Shown here: one piece after another, positions 1 through 8,119 of the stretch
How positions within the stretch are numbered: position 1 is the stretch's first letter
Layout: the number at the start of each line of letters is the position of its first letter
NCBI RefSeq assembly: GCF_030418165.1
Contig: NZ_JAUHTQ010000003.1
Span: forward strand, 186,001 to 250,000
Reading direction: 5' to 3'
DNA: 64,000 bases
From: Ureibacillus aquaedulcis
GTDB lineage: Bacteria > Bacillota > Bacilli > Bacillales_A > Planococcaceae
Notes under the pieces: model-generated
The model's input: the letters and a program-made list of their open reading frames with translations, nothing else
The model's database searches: none
Told to the model about the DNA's origin: nothing
Program-made: the position numbers and the translations under genes

Positions 1-423
1 TGTTTTGATTTTTAATAAATCCTTTGTGCCTTGATGATTGTCAATGGCACGTTGTAGTGAATCCTTCACTGCCGTTGCATCCATTGCTTTCCCGTTATGA
101 AATTTGACGTTTTCCTGCAGCTCGAATAACCAAGTTGTCTCATCCACTTGCTCCCATGACTTTGCCAACCACGGTTCAGGAACCAGCTCCTTGCTTAATT
201 TGATCAATGTTTCCGCAGCACCGGAGCGCATAATCTCCCAGCTATCGGCACTATGCGGATCCAAACCCGATGGACTCCAAGAAAAGGCCAATGTCGCGGT
301 ATTTTCATTTTCTTCTTTGCTGAGTGCACTAACTTGTTCCTCTTTTGCCGAGCATCCCACTAATGCAAGAATGCACAAAGCCATGCAAAACCATGTAATG
401 TAACGCTTGTACCACTTCTTCAT
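1..423 (-). CDS. Nickel/peptide-family ABC transporter substrate-binding lipoprotein (partial, 3' end outside window)
   Basis: About 141 N-terminal residues are visible before the window edge; the rest lies to the left. The protein starts MKKWYKRYITW, has a hydrophobic segment and a lipobox LALVGC, so it should be a lipid-anchored extracellular binding protein. After the lipobox the motif SWSPSGLDPH and later WLAKSWEQVDE match the start of SBP_bac_5 (NikA/OppA family) proteins. An AGGAGG-like site precedes the ATG. The upstream leader is a cobalamin riboswitch with a terminator, which makes a cobalt or nickel/cobalt chelate a more likely ligand than a peptide. The ligand is inferred from regulation, not from binding residues. 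Confidence 0.85.
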   Translation of the reverse strand, partial: MKKWYKRYITWFCMALCILALVGCSAKEEQVSALSKEENENTATLAFSWSPSGLDPHSADSWEIMRSGAAETLIKLSKELVPEPWLAKSWEQVDETTWLFELQENVKFHNGKAMDATAVKDSLQRAIDNHQGTKDLLKIKT

Positions 424-500
424 TTTTATTTTCCTCCCAAAAAGGATTGATTATAACTTGCTGCGATAAGTCCTGTGTGCAAATGGCAAACAATCAATAT

Positions 501-536
501 AAAAAGCACTTCTGACATAGAGAGATCAGAAGTGCC
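501..536 (-). terminator. Riboswitch-associated intrinsic terminator
   Basis: A perfect 10-bp stem (506-515 with 526-535) is followed on the minus strand by a run of five T at 501-505. It lies between the cobalamin aptamer and the start codon at 423, so it is the natural expression platform: B12 binding would favour termination. Confidence 0.8.
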
Positions 537-617
537 CGGAAGGATAATAATGGCAGTGTCAAAAAAGCGACAAGATATATCCGCAAACGAACCACCTCCC
601 TAATCTCCCGTAGGTTT

Positions 618-800
618 TAGCGTTGTTCAATAGGCAGGTCTCCTGACTTATCTTCATCACCACCTGCGCCTTCCCACTTTTTTTAAAAGCAGTGGCATTA
701 TGCAGGTTGCTCTGAATTACAGTGGCGGGAACCGTGTCGGATTTTCACCGAACTTCCCTTTTAAGCTATCTATCGAATAGAAAGCACCCATTGAGAAAAT
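618..800 (-). promoter_or_regulatory. Cobalamin riboswitch
   Basis: On the minus strand the order of conserved boxes is right for an AdoCbl aptamer: GGTGAAAATCC, then CCGCCACTGT, a variable arm with GCAGGTGG, and the B12 box AGTCAGGAGACCTGCC near 629-650. It sits about 200 nt upstream of the transporter lipoprotein gene ending at position 1, with a terminator between them. The exact ends of the aptamer are estimated. Confidence 0.92.
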
Positions 801-996
801 TCTGAAGTTTTATAAATATTACCATATCACAGGACAAATTTGTCTATTAATTTACTATTTTGTCAATTCAAGCCACTATCCTTTTTCTAATTCTATGAGA
901 GAAACTCTGGTAAAATAGAGAACAACTAGAAAATCCAATTTTTTATTCTCCCAAAACGATTATGAAAAAACTATATTTTAAAAGGAGTGTTTACCA

Positions 997-1473
997 GTGA
1001 ATATTGATGACATGAACGTCCCTGCCCTAGAGGAAGTGTTTCAAATAATCATTTCTGTGGAACAACCTATTTTAGTGGGCCAGAACGTTGAAAATGGAAG
1101 AAGGCAATTAATCAGAATAACTTCTGGAGAGGTAAGCGGTCCTAATTTTTCAGGAAAAGTGTTGCCGGGCGGGGTAGATAGCCAAATCATCCGTAACGAT
1201 GGAAAGTGTGAACTATCCGCTAGATATGCGATCCAATTGGAGGATGGTGCGACTATCTACATTCAAAACGATGGAATCCGTACAGTTCCACAGGAATACG
1301 TTCAACAAGTAAAAGAAGGAAAATTTATCGATCCGAGCCTCTACTACTTCATGACAGTACCCAAATTTGAAACCTATGATATAAAGTATTAATGGCTGGA
1401 AGACCACATCTTCATTTGCAATGCCAGCAGGTTAAAGGAAAATGTCTTGCTGAAATTTTATAAAGTAGGGTAA
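997..1473 (+). pseudogene. DUF3237 family protein, interrupted by an in-frame TAA
   Basis: The reading frame starts at GTG 997 behind AAAGGAG and runs 131 residues to TAA at 1390-1392. Residues such as GGRRQLIRITSG-like (here NGRRQLIRITSGEVSGP), LPGGVDSQIIRNDG and ARYAIQLEDGA follow the DUF3237 pattern. The family normally ends in a tyrosine-tryptophan-leucine segment plus a strand. Here exactly that continues after the stop in the same frame: WLEDHIFICN, then 16 more residues to a second stop at 1471-1473. So the gene seems to have lost its last 26 codons to one nonsense change. A bidirectional terminator follows. No function is known for the family. A shortened but functional protein cannot be excluded. 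Confidence 0.7.
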
Positions 1474-1487
1474 TGTCGAGAATAAAA

Positions 1488-1532
1488 AAATGTCCATTCA
1501 CCTTTTCTTATAAAAGGTTGAATGGACATTTT
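1488..1532. terminator. Bidirectional intrinsic terminator
   Basis: A long hairpin (arms near AAATGTCCATTCA and TGAATGGACATTT, one bulge) is flanked by A and T runs on both sides. It separates the plus-strand DUF3237 gene from the minus-strand lipoprotein gene that ends at 1602. Confidence 0.85.
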
Positions 1533-1601
1533 ATTTATGGATTATTTTAGGCTGTTATACCGCGGCGCATAAGCCAAGTAAAAAGGTTATAGCCTATATA
1601 A

Positions 1602-3005
1602 TTACTTCGGATTAATCACAATTTCGACTCGGCGATTTTTTGCTTTGCCTTCCTCGGAATTATTTAATGCGAGCGGCATTGTTTCACCGTATCCTGCTGT
1701 ACTCATCTTGATGTGGCCGACTTTTCCGCTTTCTTGCAAATACATTTCAACCGCTTCGGCTCTCTTTTCTGATAGCGTCAGATTATATTGGTCATCCCCT
1801 GTATCATCAGTATGACCATTAATTTGAATCACGGTATCCGCCTTCAATGTTGCTAGATTTTGAATCAACTCATTCAATGTTTTTTGGGCGTCAGCTTTCA
1901 AATCACTTTGATCATGGTCAAACAAGATGTCATCGGGTAATTGGATTTTTGTTTCTTCCCCATCCGTCGTAAGAGTCGTTTCTTCCGGAGCATTTACAAT
2001 TGGCGGTTCCGGATGAAGGATGATTTCAATCATATTCCCGCCTTCTTCATTTGGAACTACCTGCTCACCACTCATTCTCTCAAAGGATTCTCCGTAAGTT
2101 TCATTCATTTTTGTCTGCAGAATATGCGAACTTTTGGGTTTCGAAGTAATAACGAGATAACCGGTTTCCGTAATGGTGTCATATGGAACCTGTAATGAAA
2201 ACGACCCATCGCTAACCACATTGGCATTGGAGCTTATCCAATTTTGCGCAACAGCAGCCTCTTCCGATGAAAAGTAGGAAGCAACCATCTCTGTTCCCTC
2301 TATTAAGTTGGATTTCCCTTTTACATAGAAGTAGTGATGATCATTCGTTAATTCCGTTTCGACCCATACATCCGTGCTGCCATAATCATCGGGAACCTCT
2401 TCCCTTTTAGGTGTCTCAATCGGATAAACGGTTTCTTCCCCACCAGGCATTACAAGGGTTGAAGCGAAGATTTTCTGGTATTCTTCGTCTATGATTTCAT
2501 GTTTGTAGACAAAAGGTCCTTCCAAGTTCTCCCCATGCTCGCCATAAACAGCCTTCACCTCGTCGGTCTGCGCCAATCCGCCAAGCACAACTTCCATCGT
2601 GACTAAAACATAACCGTTATCCTTTAAATCTGTTGGGATTTCAAATGTAAAATCCCCATTTTCATCAACTTCGGTACCTTTATCACAAAGAAGGCAAATC
2701 GGATTTCGAACCGAAAACGGCCGATCCAGCCAATCAATTTCTACTATCGTACCTTCCATCAAATTACTTTTCCCATTGACTGTTAACTTACCATTTTCGT
2801 TTACTACTTCTCCGCTTAATTGGATGTCGGTAGGATTTGTTTCATCCTCTTGATTTTCTGACCCTGCTTTTTGTTCTGCATCTACTAAGCTTGTACCATC
2901 ACTATTTTCCTCTTCTTTTGACTGGGTTTCCCCATTGCTTTCACATCCAACCAAGAGAAAGATTGCTAGCAAAATTAGTGACAACCAGGTTGTTATTCTC
3001 TTCAT
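1602..3005 (-). CDS. OmpA-domain lipoprotein with two internal repeats
   Basis: 467 residues. The N-terminus is a lipoprotein signal (LAIFLLVGC, Cys21) followed by an acidic linker, so the protein is probably anchored to the outer face of the membrane. Two related beta-type domains follow: residues about 61-200 and 210-330. They share the patterns NGKSNLMEGT/KGKSNLIEGT, a D/NG-F-P strand and VYGEH/TYGES. The C-terminal 110 residues are an OmpA/MotB-like peptidoglycan-binding domain with FDHDQSDLK, INGHTDDTGDD and AKNRRVEIVI. Such domains hold a protein to the cell wall. The role is unknown. A degraded copy of its 5' end lies near 13441-13561. Confidence 0.85.
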   Translation of the reverse strand: MKRITTWLSLILLAIFLLVGCESNGETQSKEEENSDGTSLVDAEQKAGSENQEDETNPTDIQLSGEVVNENGKLTVNGKSNLMEGTIVEIDWLDRPFSVRNPICLLCDKGTEVDENGDFTFEIPTDLKDNGYVLVTMEVVLGGLAQTDEVKAVYGEHGENLEGPFVYKHEIIDEEYQKIFASTLVMPGGEETVYPIETPKREEVPDDYGSTDVWVETELTNDHHYFYVKGKSNLIEGTEMVASYFSSEEAAVAQNWISSNANVVSDGSFSLQVPYDTITETGYLVITSKPKSSHILQTKMNETYGESFERMSGEQVVPNEEGGNMIEIILHPEPPIVNAPEETTLTTDGEETKIQLPDDILFDHDQSDLKADAQKTLNELIQNLATLKADTVIQINGHTDDTGDDQYNLTLSEKRAEAVEMYLQESGKVGHIKMSTAGYGETMPLALNNSEEGKAKNRRVEIVINPK

Positions 3006-3132
3006 AGTTCCCTCCTAAATTACCAATTCTCTATCAACGTTAAAGGATATTTGTAAATTTTGGAATAAGTGTTTAGTCCTAGGATAAATAGCATTCTCCC
3101 CGCAAACTTTCACGCAAACTACAAATTAAAAA

Positions 3133-3159
3133 ACCTCCTGATCGGTTAAATTAGAAGGT
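3133..3159 (-). terminator. Terminator after the brxC-like gene
   Basis: A short stem with one G-U pair (3133-3139 with 3153-3159) is followed on the minus strand by TTTTTT. It lies just past the stop of the gene ending at 3186. Confidence 0.5.
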
Positions 3160-3185
3160 CTTTAGACAAATTTTAATGAGTAAAG

Positions 3186-3512
3186 TTATAGATACATTCT
3201 AAGCGCTTCATTTACGAGCGATTTTTTCACTTTAGAATGAGTAGCCTGCCAAATCGCTTTTTTATCTTTCAAGATTAAAAGTTGGGGTGATTCGTGTTTC
3301 ACGCCCAAATCTTTTTCAATCGTTTTCGAGAGAAGCCTGTCCTCTTGTACAACGACTATGTATTGAGGTAGTTCTGTTTCAAGCGCCCGTAATTCTTTCA
3401 TAGCTGATAAGCTGATGATGCATGTCGTGCTAAATTTAAATAGAAGAAAAGGCTGTTCTTTCGAATTATCCAACAATTCCCGCCAAGCTTCTATCGATGG
3501 TATCCGCTTCAT
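3186..3512 (-). CDS. Bacilliredoxin-like protein of the YtxJ/BrxC family
   Basis: 108 residues with a thioredoxin-like fold pattern. The segment FKFSTTCIISLSA carries a single cysteine in a C-x-x-S arrangement, the monothiol site expected of YtxJ/BrxC (family TTCPIS). These proteins are proposed to remove bacillithiol from cysteines. The gene lies downstream of a glutaredoxin-like gene and at the end of the sulfane-sulfur cluster, so a role in reversing S-bacillithiolation or persulfidation fits. Family residues are seen; the physiological link is inferred. Confidence 0.75.
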   Translation of the reverse strand: MKRIPSIEAWRELLDNSKEQPFLLFKFSTTCIISLSAMKELRALETELPQYIVVVQEDRLLSKTIEKDLGVKHESPQLLILKDKKAIWQATHSKVKKSLVNEALRMYL

Positions 3513-3640
3513 ATTAGTTTAACCTCCAATATTCTTTGCCCACGATATCAATTCATACGATAAAGGTTCTCGTATAACAGGCTACCGCAGAAGCTGCAAC
3601 TAATTCTGCAACCTCTGCACTTTTAGCCCATCAAAACTTA

Positions 3641-3874
3641 TTACTTAAGTGCTTCAAGAATTCTCGTAGGGTCAAAACCTAAAACCCACTTGCCATCAAT
3701 TTCCGTTTGAGGAACGCCCATTTGGCCTGTTTGATCTACAACCTTTTGCATCATGGCCGGATCATTTTCCACATTGACTTCTTTAAACGGAATGTTGTTT
3801 TGTGACAAGAATCCTTTCACCATTGTGCAATAAGGGCATGTCGTTGTTGTGTATACTGTAACATTTTTCTCCAT
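3641..3874 (-). CDS. Glutaredoxin-like thiol-disulfide protein (CPYC)
   Basis: 77 residues from the ATG at 3874, chosen because TGGAGG lies just upstream; an in-frame ATG 11 codons earlier lacks such a site. The pattern TTTCPYCTMVKGFL near residue 10-23 is the redox dithiol, and MGVPQTEIDG is the cis-proline loop. It is a NrdH/glutaredoxin-like small redox protein acting in the cytoplasm. A TACC-N6-GGTA palindrome at 3907-3924 precedes it, so it is probably under the CstR-like repressor. Confidence 0.82.
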   Translation of the reverse strand: MEKNVTVYTTTTCPYCTMVKGFLSQNNIPFKEVNVENDPAMMQKVVDQTGQMGVPQTEIDGKWVLGFDPTRILEALK

Positions 3875-3906
3875 ATTAAAACCTCCATTATCTTTATTGA
3901 TATTCA

Positions 3907-3924
3907 TTTACCCTGCCAGGTATT
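3907..3924. promoter_or_regulatory. Candidate CstR operator 1
   Basis: TTTACC CTGCCA GGTATT: TACC and GGTA half-sites with a 6-nt spacer, immediately upstream of the glutaredoxin-like gene. It has the same geometry as four other sites in the sulfur cluster. Confidence 0.6.
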
Positions 3925-3955
3925 TTTATAACTAAAAATTTTTATATTCTTTTAA

Positions 3956-4201
3956 TTATTTCACGTCAGCATTCAGCACCTCGAGGATGCGAACCGGATC
4001 AAATCCAAAAATCCAATAACCATTGATATTGGTTTGAGGAACGGAGAATCTTCGCGTTTTCCCAATGAGTTTCAGCATTTCTATCGGGTGAAGATCTACA
4101 TTAATCTCTTTATATTCAATATTCAGGTCAGTTAAAAATTCCCTGACCATAGCACAGACCGGACACATGGCGGTGCTATAGAGCGTTATACTTTGATTCA
4201 T
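3956..4201 (-). CDS. Glutaredoxin-like protein (CPVC)
   Basis: 81 residues. STAMCPVCAMVREFL contains the redox pair and FSVPQTNING the cis-proline loop. It is a paralogue of the neighbouring CPYC protein; both end in a GFDPxRILEVL/ALK-like tail. It lies 24 bp downstream of the thioredoxin-like gene on the same strand, so it is likely co-transcribed with it. It probably handles disulfides or persulfides produced by the cluster; the partner is unknown. Confidence 0.78.
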   Translation of the reverse strand: MNQSITLYSTAMCPVCAMVREFLTDLNIEYKEINVDLHPIEMLKLIGKTRRFSVPQTNINGYWIFGFDPVRILEVLNADVK

Positions 4202-4225
4202 TTCGGTTGGCCTCTATTTTATGAT

Positions 4226-4561
4226 TTAGGAAGTATACAAATTGTATATCTGATCTAATTTTTCCTTCAATAATTCAAAGCGAACAAATCGATCCCCTCG
4301 TACATATTCCTTTCCATCAATCATTAAAAGCATGATCGGCGCACTTAATATCAAAAATTTTTCAGCTACCGCTTTTAACTGGCTGGCATCGATATGCCCA
4401 AGATGAATCAGTGGATATTCGTCCAGGAGTTCCCTTAGCTTGGGCAATATGGCATGGCACGTACTGCAGTCCGGTGTTGAAAAGTATAATAAGCTCATTT
4501 CGTGTTTTTCAAGAAACTCCTCCACCATCTCCAGGCTGGTTAGTTCAGTTAGTTTTTTCAT
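4226..4561 (-). CDS. Thioredoxin family protein
   Basis: 111 residues with a thioredoxin-like pattern: FSTPDCSTCHAILPKL holds the CxxC (residues about 32-35) and ILSAPIMLLMIDG the cis-proline region. It belongs to the short YbbN/TrxA-like proteins rather than to TrxA itself, since WCGPC is absent. It lies in a run of small redox genes after the TauE gene. A role as thiol reductant in sulfur transfer is inferred from context. Confidence 0.75.
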   Translation of the reverse strand: MKKLTELTSLEMVEEFLEKHEMSLLYFSTPDCSTCHAILPKLRELLDEYPLIHLGHIDASQLKAVAEKFLILSAPIMLLMIDGKEYVRGDRFVRFELLKEKLDQIYNLYTS

Positions 4562-4671
4562 GCTGCTCCTCCTCTAAAGGGACACTTCAAACACTTTCAT
4601 TTTTCCCTTGGTATCCAACTGTTAAACAAGGGACTTGCCCCTAGTTTATATTGCCATTCTTCTATCTCTTT

Positions 4672-5448
4672 TTACAATAAATCGATCCATATTTTAATAG
4701 TTGTTCCCAAAATTAAAGCAGCTAAAATCCCTTGCAGAACCTTTGTATTCATTTTCTGGCTGATCCTTGCACCAATTGGAGCTGCAATCATTCCGGCAAG
4801 AATCACGATAACCGCCGTCACATAATCTACCTGACCGGTTGCTAGTTTACCGATCGACCCGGCAATGGACGAAATAAAGGTAATCGCCAAGCTGGATGCT
4901 ATGGTCATCCTTGTAGGAATCCGAAGAATTAACAACATAATCGGAATCAGCAGGAATCCGCCCCCAGCACCTACCACGCCAGAGCCAATCCCGACAATAA
5001 ATGCGAGCACCGCGGCAAGCGGTTTGTTATAAGAGACTTCATCCAAAGGAATCTCATCAATCTCCTTTTTTGGGATGAACATTAGGATGGCTGCAATCAA
5101 TGCTAGAATCCCGTATACAATGTTGACTTGTTCTTCCGATAGATATTGCGATCCGATACTGCCGATGAATGTTCCAAGCAGCACCGAACTACCCATAACG
5201 GTAATCAATGATTTATTTAAATAACCACCTTTGCGAAATCCGATGACACCTGCAATCGATACAAATAAAACGTCCAGTGCACTGATTCCGGAGACTTCAT
5301 GTGCGGTCAAAGCTTGAAATCCGAAGATTGGCGGAATCATCAAAAGCATTGGGTATTTGACAATCGCCCCTCCAATGCCGAGCATCCCGGAAAGAAAAGA
5401 ACCAATAAACCCTATAGCAAAAAGGACAATTACATAATTACTATCCAT
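4672..5448 (-). CDS. Sulfite exporter TauE/SafE family membrane protein
   Basis: 258 residues, nearly all hydrophobic, with about eight membrane segments in two homologous halves. Each half opens with a glycine-rich motif: GSFLSGMLGIGGAIVKYP and GSGVVGAGGGFLLIP, which are diagnostic for TauE/SafE. It should sit in the cytoplasmic membrane and export sulfite, thiosulfate or related anions. Its place 76 bp after the TusA gene and next to the dioxygenase matches cst operons, where a TauE protein is thought to remove the sulfur oxides made by the dioxygenase. Confidence 0.88.
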   Translation of the reverse strand: MDSNYVIVLFAIGFIGSFLSGMLGIGGAIVKYPMLLMIPPIFGFQALTAHEVSGISALDVLFVSIAGVIGFRKGGYLNKSLITVMGSSVLLGTFIGSIGSQYLSEEQVNIVYGILALIAAILMFIPKKEIDEIPLDEVSYNKPLAAVLAFIVGIGSGVVGAGGGFLLIPIMLLILRIPTRMTIASSLAITFISSIAGSIGKLATGQVDYVTAVIVILAGMIAAPIGARISQKMNTKVLQGILAALILGTTIKIWIDLL

Positions 5449-5524
5449 GTTGCTTCCTTCTTTCTATGAGTTACATTCATTAAACTAGTTAAGTTGAAAA
5501 GTGAGTCGTAGAACAACCCACTTT

Positions 5525-5752
5525 TTAAGCTTTTTTAATATAGAACGTTAATACATCTGCTTCTTCTTTATGTTCCAAAAGGGTATGGCCCGCTGCAGCT
5601 GACCAGGCAGTTAAGTCGGCCAACGCCCCTTTATCTGTCGCTTGTACTTCAATGATTTGACCTGATTCCATTGTGTCCATTGCTTTTTTTGTTCGTACAA
5701 TTGGCATTGGACAAGATAATCCTTTTGCATCTAAAACTTGATTTACTTCCAT
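5525..5752 (-). CDS. TusA-like sulfur carrier protein
   Basis: 75 residues, the usual TusA length. GLSCPMPIVRTKKAM contains the conserved CPxP, whose Cys accepts sulfane sulfur, and VQATDKGALADLTAW is the second family block. It is closely related to the N-terminal TusA domain of the fusion at 7507-8070. It lies 85 bp after the rhodanese-dioxygenase gene, with a stem-loop between (782-810 region of this kb), so processing or differential stability of the mRNA is possible. Confidence 0.88.
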   Translation of the reverse strand: MEVNQVLDAKGLSCPMPIVRTKKAMDTMESGQIIEVQATDKGALADLTAWSAAAGHTLLEHKEEADVLTFYIKKA

Positions 5753-5781
5753 CTCAACATTCTCCTTTTTATTTTAAGTTT

Positions 5782-5810
5782 GCAAGGAAGGAATTCTCTC
5801 CGTTCCTTGC
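5782..5810 (-). other. Intra-operon stem-loop
   Basis: An 8-bp perfect stem GCAAGGAA/TTCCTTGC with a 13-nt loop lies between the dioxygenase and TusA genes. No T run follows on the minus strand, so it looks like an mRNA processing or stability element rather than a terminator. Confidence 0.4.
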
Positions 5811-5837
5811 CGAATATTTTCAATTAATTATCCTTCA

Positions 5838-6965
5838 TTAACGTACAGCACATCGGTTCGGACCGATTTCCATTTCCGTTTGTTCATCATTCCCCGGGCT
5901 GATTTTACCCATGTTGACCTGACGAATTTGTTCATAGGCATTCGGTTGTGGCGGCAAGTTATCCGTTACCGTGTGACGGAATTCATCTTCACTTTCAATG
6001 TTCAAGCCATGGTTTTCTGCAAATAGATCACCTAATCGTTTTGCTACAGTCCCGTCTTCATTTAACTCCTCGATAATCATGAAGTGGGCCGGCAGCACAA
6101 TTAAATCCTCCGCCAATTCACGGTAGCGACGGTATAATGTGTCGCGAAGGTCGCCTACCCAATCCTCCGCAAGACCCGCTAAATCAGGTCGGCCAATTGA
6201 ATCGATAAATAAAATATCACCTGTTAGTAAATACTTGCCATCCACGATAAATGATGTTGAGCCGATTGTATGACCCGGTGAGTAAAGTGCGCCTACTTCA
6301 ATTTGAGATGCGCCGATTTTCACTGTCAAACCATCTTCAAGAGGTGTGTAGTCAAATATTACTTCTTCTGCATCTTTTGCCGGCAAATAATAAGTAGCCC
6401 CTGTTGCTTCAGCGATATGACGACCACCCGAGATGTGATCTGCATGTAAGTGTGTGTCAAAGACATGCTTGATTTCTACATTTTTCTCTTTCGCAAAGTT
6501 TGTGAATACGTCCGTGAAACGGACAGCATCAATAATGGCTGCTTCTCCTTCAGAAATCACCATATAAGAAAGACACCCTTTACCCAGGCGAACAAATTGA
6601 TAAAGTTCACCACCACCCGTTAAATCTCCAACTTTAATCGGTTCCAGGTAGGAACTCCATGATTTCATGCCGCCTTCAAGATAATAGACATCACGTCCAG
6701 CATCTGAAATCATTTCGGCTACCATTAATGATGAGCCTTCTTTTGCACAAACTACTAAAATGTCCTTTTCCGCAGGAAGTTTAGGGAGGATTTCCTCAAC
6801 TCCATCCAGCAAATCGAAATAAGGAATATTTAAATAATCGAAGTTGTGTCCTTCAATTCGCCAGTCTTCATAAGCATCTGTGTTGCGTACATCCAAAATG
6901 AATAGTGGTTGATTTTCAATTACTTTACGGGCAACTTGTGCTGCCGTCATTTTAACAAATGCCAT
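5838..6965 (-). CDS. Rhodanese-metallo-beta-lactamase fusion, probable persulfide dioxygenase
   Basis: 375 residues. The first ~110 form a rhodanese domain ([14 protein letters not shown], active loop CAKEGSS with a Cys). The rest is a metallo-beta-lactamase fold of the persulfide dioxygenase/glyoxalase II type: [30 protein letters not shown] and a later PAHF carry the iron ligands. Such enzymes oxidise bacillithiol or CoA persulfide to sulfite with O2. The domain order is rhodanese first, the reverse of the core of CstB, where the dioxygenase domain is N-terminal. The C-terminus ends in NRCAVR with an extra Cys. A TACC-N6-GGTA site lies at 6971-6988. Confidence 0.85.
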   Translation of the reverse strand: MAFVKMTAAQVARKVIENQPLFILDVRNTDAYEDWRIEGHNFDYLNIPYFDLLDGVEEILPKLPAEKDILVVCAKEGSSLMVAEMISDAGRDVYYLEGGMKSWSSYLEPIKVGDLTGGGELYQFVRLGKGCLSYMVISEGEAAIIDAVRFTDVFTNFAKEKNVEIKHVFDTHLHADHISGGRHIAEATGATYYLPAKDAEEVIFDYTPLEDGLTVKIGASQIEVGALYSPGHTIGSTSFIVDGKYLLTGDILFIDSIGRPDLAGLAEDWVGDLRDTLYRRYRELAEDLIVLPAHFMIIEELNEDGTVAKRLGDLFAENHGLNIESEDEFRHTVTDNLPPQPNAYEQIRQVNMGKISPGNDEQTEMEIGPNRCAVR

Positions 6966-6970
6966 TTCAT

Positions 6971-6988
6971 ATTACCCCCTAAGGTATT
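6971..6988. promoter_or_regulatory. Candidate CstR operator 2
   Basis: ATTACC CCCTAA GGTATT, 5 bp upstream of the dioxygenase start, overlapping its ribosome binding region. It has the same TACC-N6-GGTA core as the other sites; the outer bases are less symmetric. Confidence 0.5.
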
Positions 6989-7004
6989 AATTTTGATTTT
7001 TTTA

Positions 7005-7028
7005 AGTGGAAGGGTCTCCCCTTCCACT
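7005..7028. other. Stem-loop between DsrE and dioxygenase genes
   Basis: A perfect 10-bp stem (AGTGGAAGGG with CCCTTCCACT) and a 4-nt loop. On the minus strand no T run follows, so it is more likely a processing or stabilising hairpin than a terminator. Confidence 0.45.
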
Positions 7029-7081
7029 AGTTTTCCCTACTCATCCGAGATTAGGCATTTTTATCAATTCACGAATTGCTA

Positions 7082-7477
7082 TTAGAATGTTAGGGTAGGT
7101 GCTGCATCTTTCGCAAACTCAAGGAATGTAACCGCTCCGCCAACTTCAATACCATCAACAAAATCTTCTTTTGATAAGCCCATTACGTCCATCGTCATTT
7201 GGCATCCGATGAATTTAACGCCCATCTCTTGCGCCATTTCCAGTAATTCTGGGATGGAAGGAACATTCGCTTTTGCAAATCCTTCAGCGAAATGTTCGCG
7301 GCCTTCCGGCATCGGTAATTGCTGCACCGCTTGTTTATGAATTAAATTCAACCCTTCAAACGTGAAGAAGATCGCTACCTCTTTTTCCGTTGCGGCTGCA
7401 GCCGTTGCAATATTGAATACCTTATAAGCGTCAAATAACCCACCATTACTTGCGATAATTGCTACTTTGTTAGACAT
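7082..7477 (-). CDS. DsrE/DsrF-like family protein (sulfur relay)
   Basis: 131 residues from the ATG at 7477, which has TGGAGG at the right distance; the upstream in-frame ATG does not. KVAIIASNGGLFDAYKVFNIA and the block VKFIGCQMTMDVMGL match the DsrE/DsrEFH-like proteins, in which the cysteine in IGCQ carries sulfur. It lies 29 bp after the TusA-rhodanese fusion and is likely in the same transcript. It may pass sulfane sulfur between TusA and membrane or redox partners; the partner is inferred. Confidence 0.83.
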   Translation of the reverse strand: MSNKVAIIASNGGLFDAYKVFNIATAAAATEKEVAIFFTFEGLNLIHKQAVQQLPMPEGREHFAEGFAKANVPSIPELLEMAQEMGVKFIGCQMTMDVMGLSKEDFVDGIEVGGAVTFLEFAKDAAPTLTF

Positions 7478-7506
7478 AATAAAATTCCTCCAATACATTT
7501 AATTTT

Positions 7507-8070
7507 TTATATTTTTTTTGATAAATCGCCGTTCCAGGAACCTATTCCCGGTATGACGTTATACACTTTGGCAAATCCTTTTTCCGACAGTTTACGTGCA
7601 GCCAGATCACTGCGTGTTCCCGTACGGCAAATCACGTAAATTTCCTGATCTTTATCCAACTCATCCAAACGGTCTTCCAATTCACCCATTGGGATTGATT
7701 TCGAACCTTCAATATGACCAAATGCATATTCCGCTTCTTCACGAACATCGAGAATCATCCCGCCGTTAGCTGCTCGGTCGATTACTTCTTCGTTGGCAAT
7801 CGTTTGTTCAAACTTCTTTTCTATCCCTTTGTCATCCCCACTTTTGCGGATGTAGTGCAGTAAGACACCATCCTCTTCTTTCGTGCCGATATACTGGTGA
7901 CCAACACTTTCAGACCACGCTTTGAGATCGGCAAGAGAACCTTTGTCCGTTGCCTGCACTTCCAGGATTTGACCATCATTTACACCAACCATCGCCTTTT
8001 TTGTTTTGACGATCGGCATTGGGCATGCGAGACCTTTTGCATCCAATTGTACATCTGCTTTTAATGACAT
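7507..8070 (-). CDS. TusA-rhodanese fusion protein (CstA-like)
   Basis: 187 residues from ATG 8070. The upstream ATG at 8085 is rejected because its first codons contain the GGAGG site itself. Residues 1-75 are a TusA domain (GLACPMPIVKTKKAM). Residues about 95-187 are a rhodanese domain with ILDVREEAEYAFGHIEGS and active loop CRTGTRS. Fusions of these two domains occur in CstA proteins, which move sulfane sulfur within the cst system. The operator at 8084-8103 lies directly upstream. DsrE follows. Confidence 0.88.
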   Translation of the reverse strand: MSLKADVQLDAKGLACPMPIVKTKKAMVGVNDGQILEVQATDKGSLADLKAWSESVGHQYIGTKEEDGVLLHYIRKSGDDKGIEKKFEQTIANEEVIDRAANGGMILDVREEAEYAFGHIEGSKSIPMGELEDRLDELDKDQEIYVICRTGTRSDLAARKLSEKGFAKVYNVIPGIGSWNGDLSKKI

Positions 8071-8083
8071 CCAACAAACCTCC

Positions 8084-8103
8084 ATATACCTATACAGGTA
8101 TTA
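8084..8103. promoter_or_regulatory. Candidate CstR operator 3
   Basis: ATATACC TATACA GGTATTA upstream of the TusA-rhodanese gene, with 6-nt spacer. It overlaps the region where the promoter -10 and the ribosome binding site must lie. Confidence 0.62.
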
Positions 8104-8119
8104 TTTTTAGCAAAAAAAT

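Noticed and set aside
104-403. Plus-strand open frame of 99 residues
   Set aside because: It lies opposite the coding strand of the binding-protein gene, has no ribosome site and no family-like composition.
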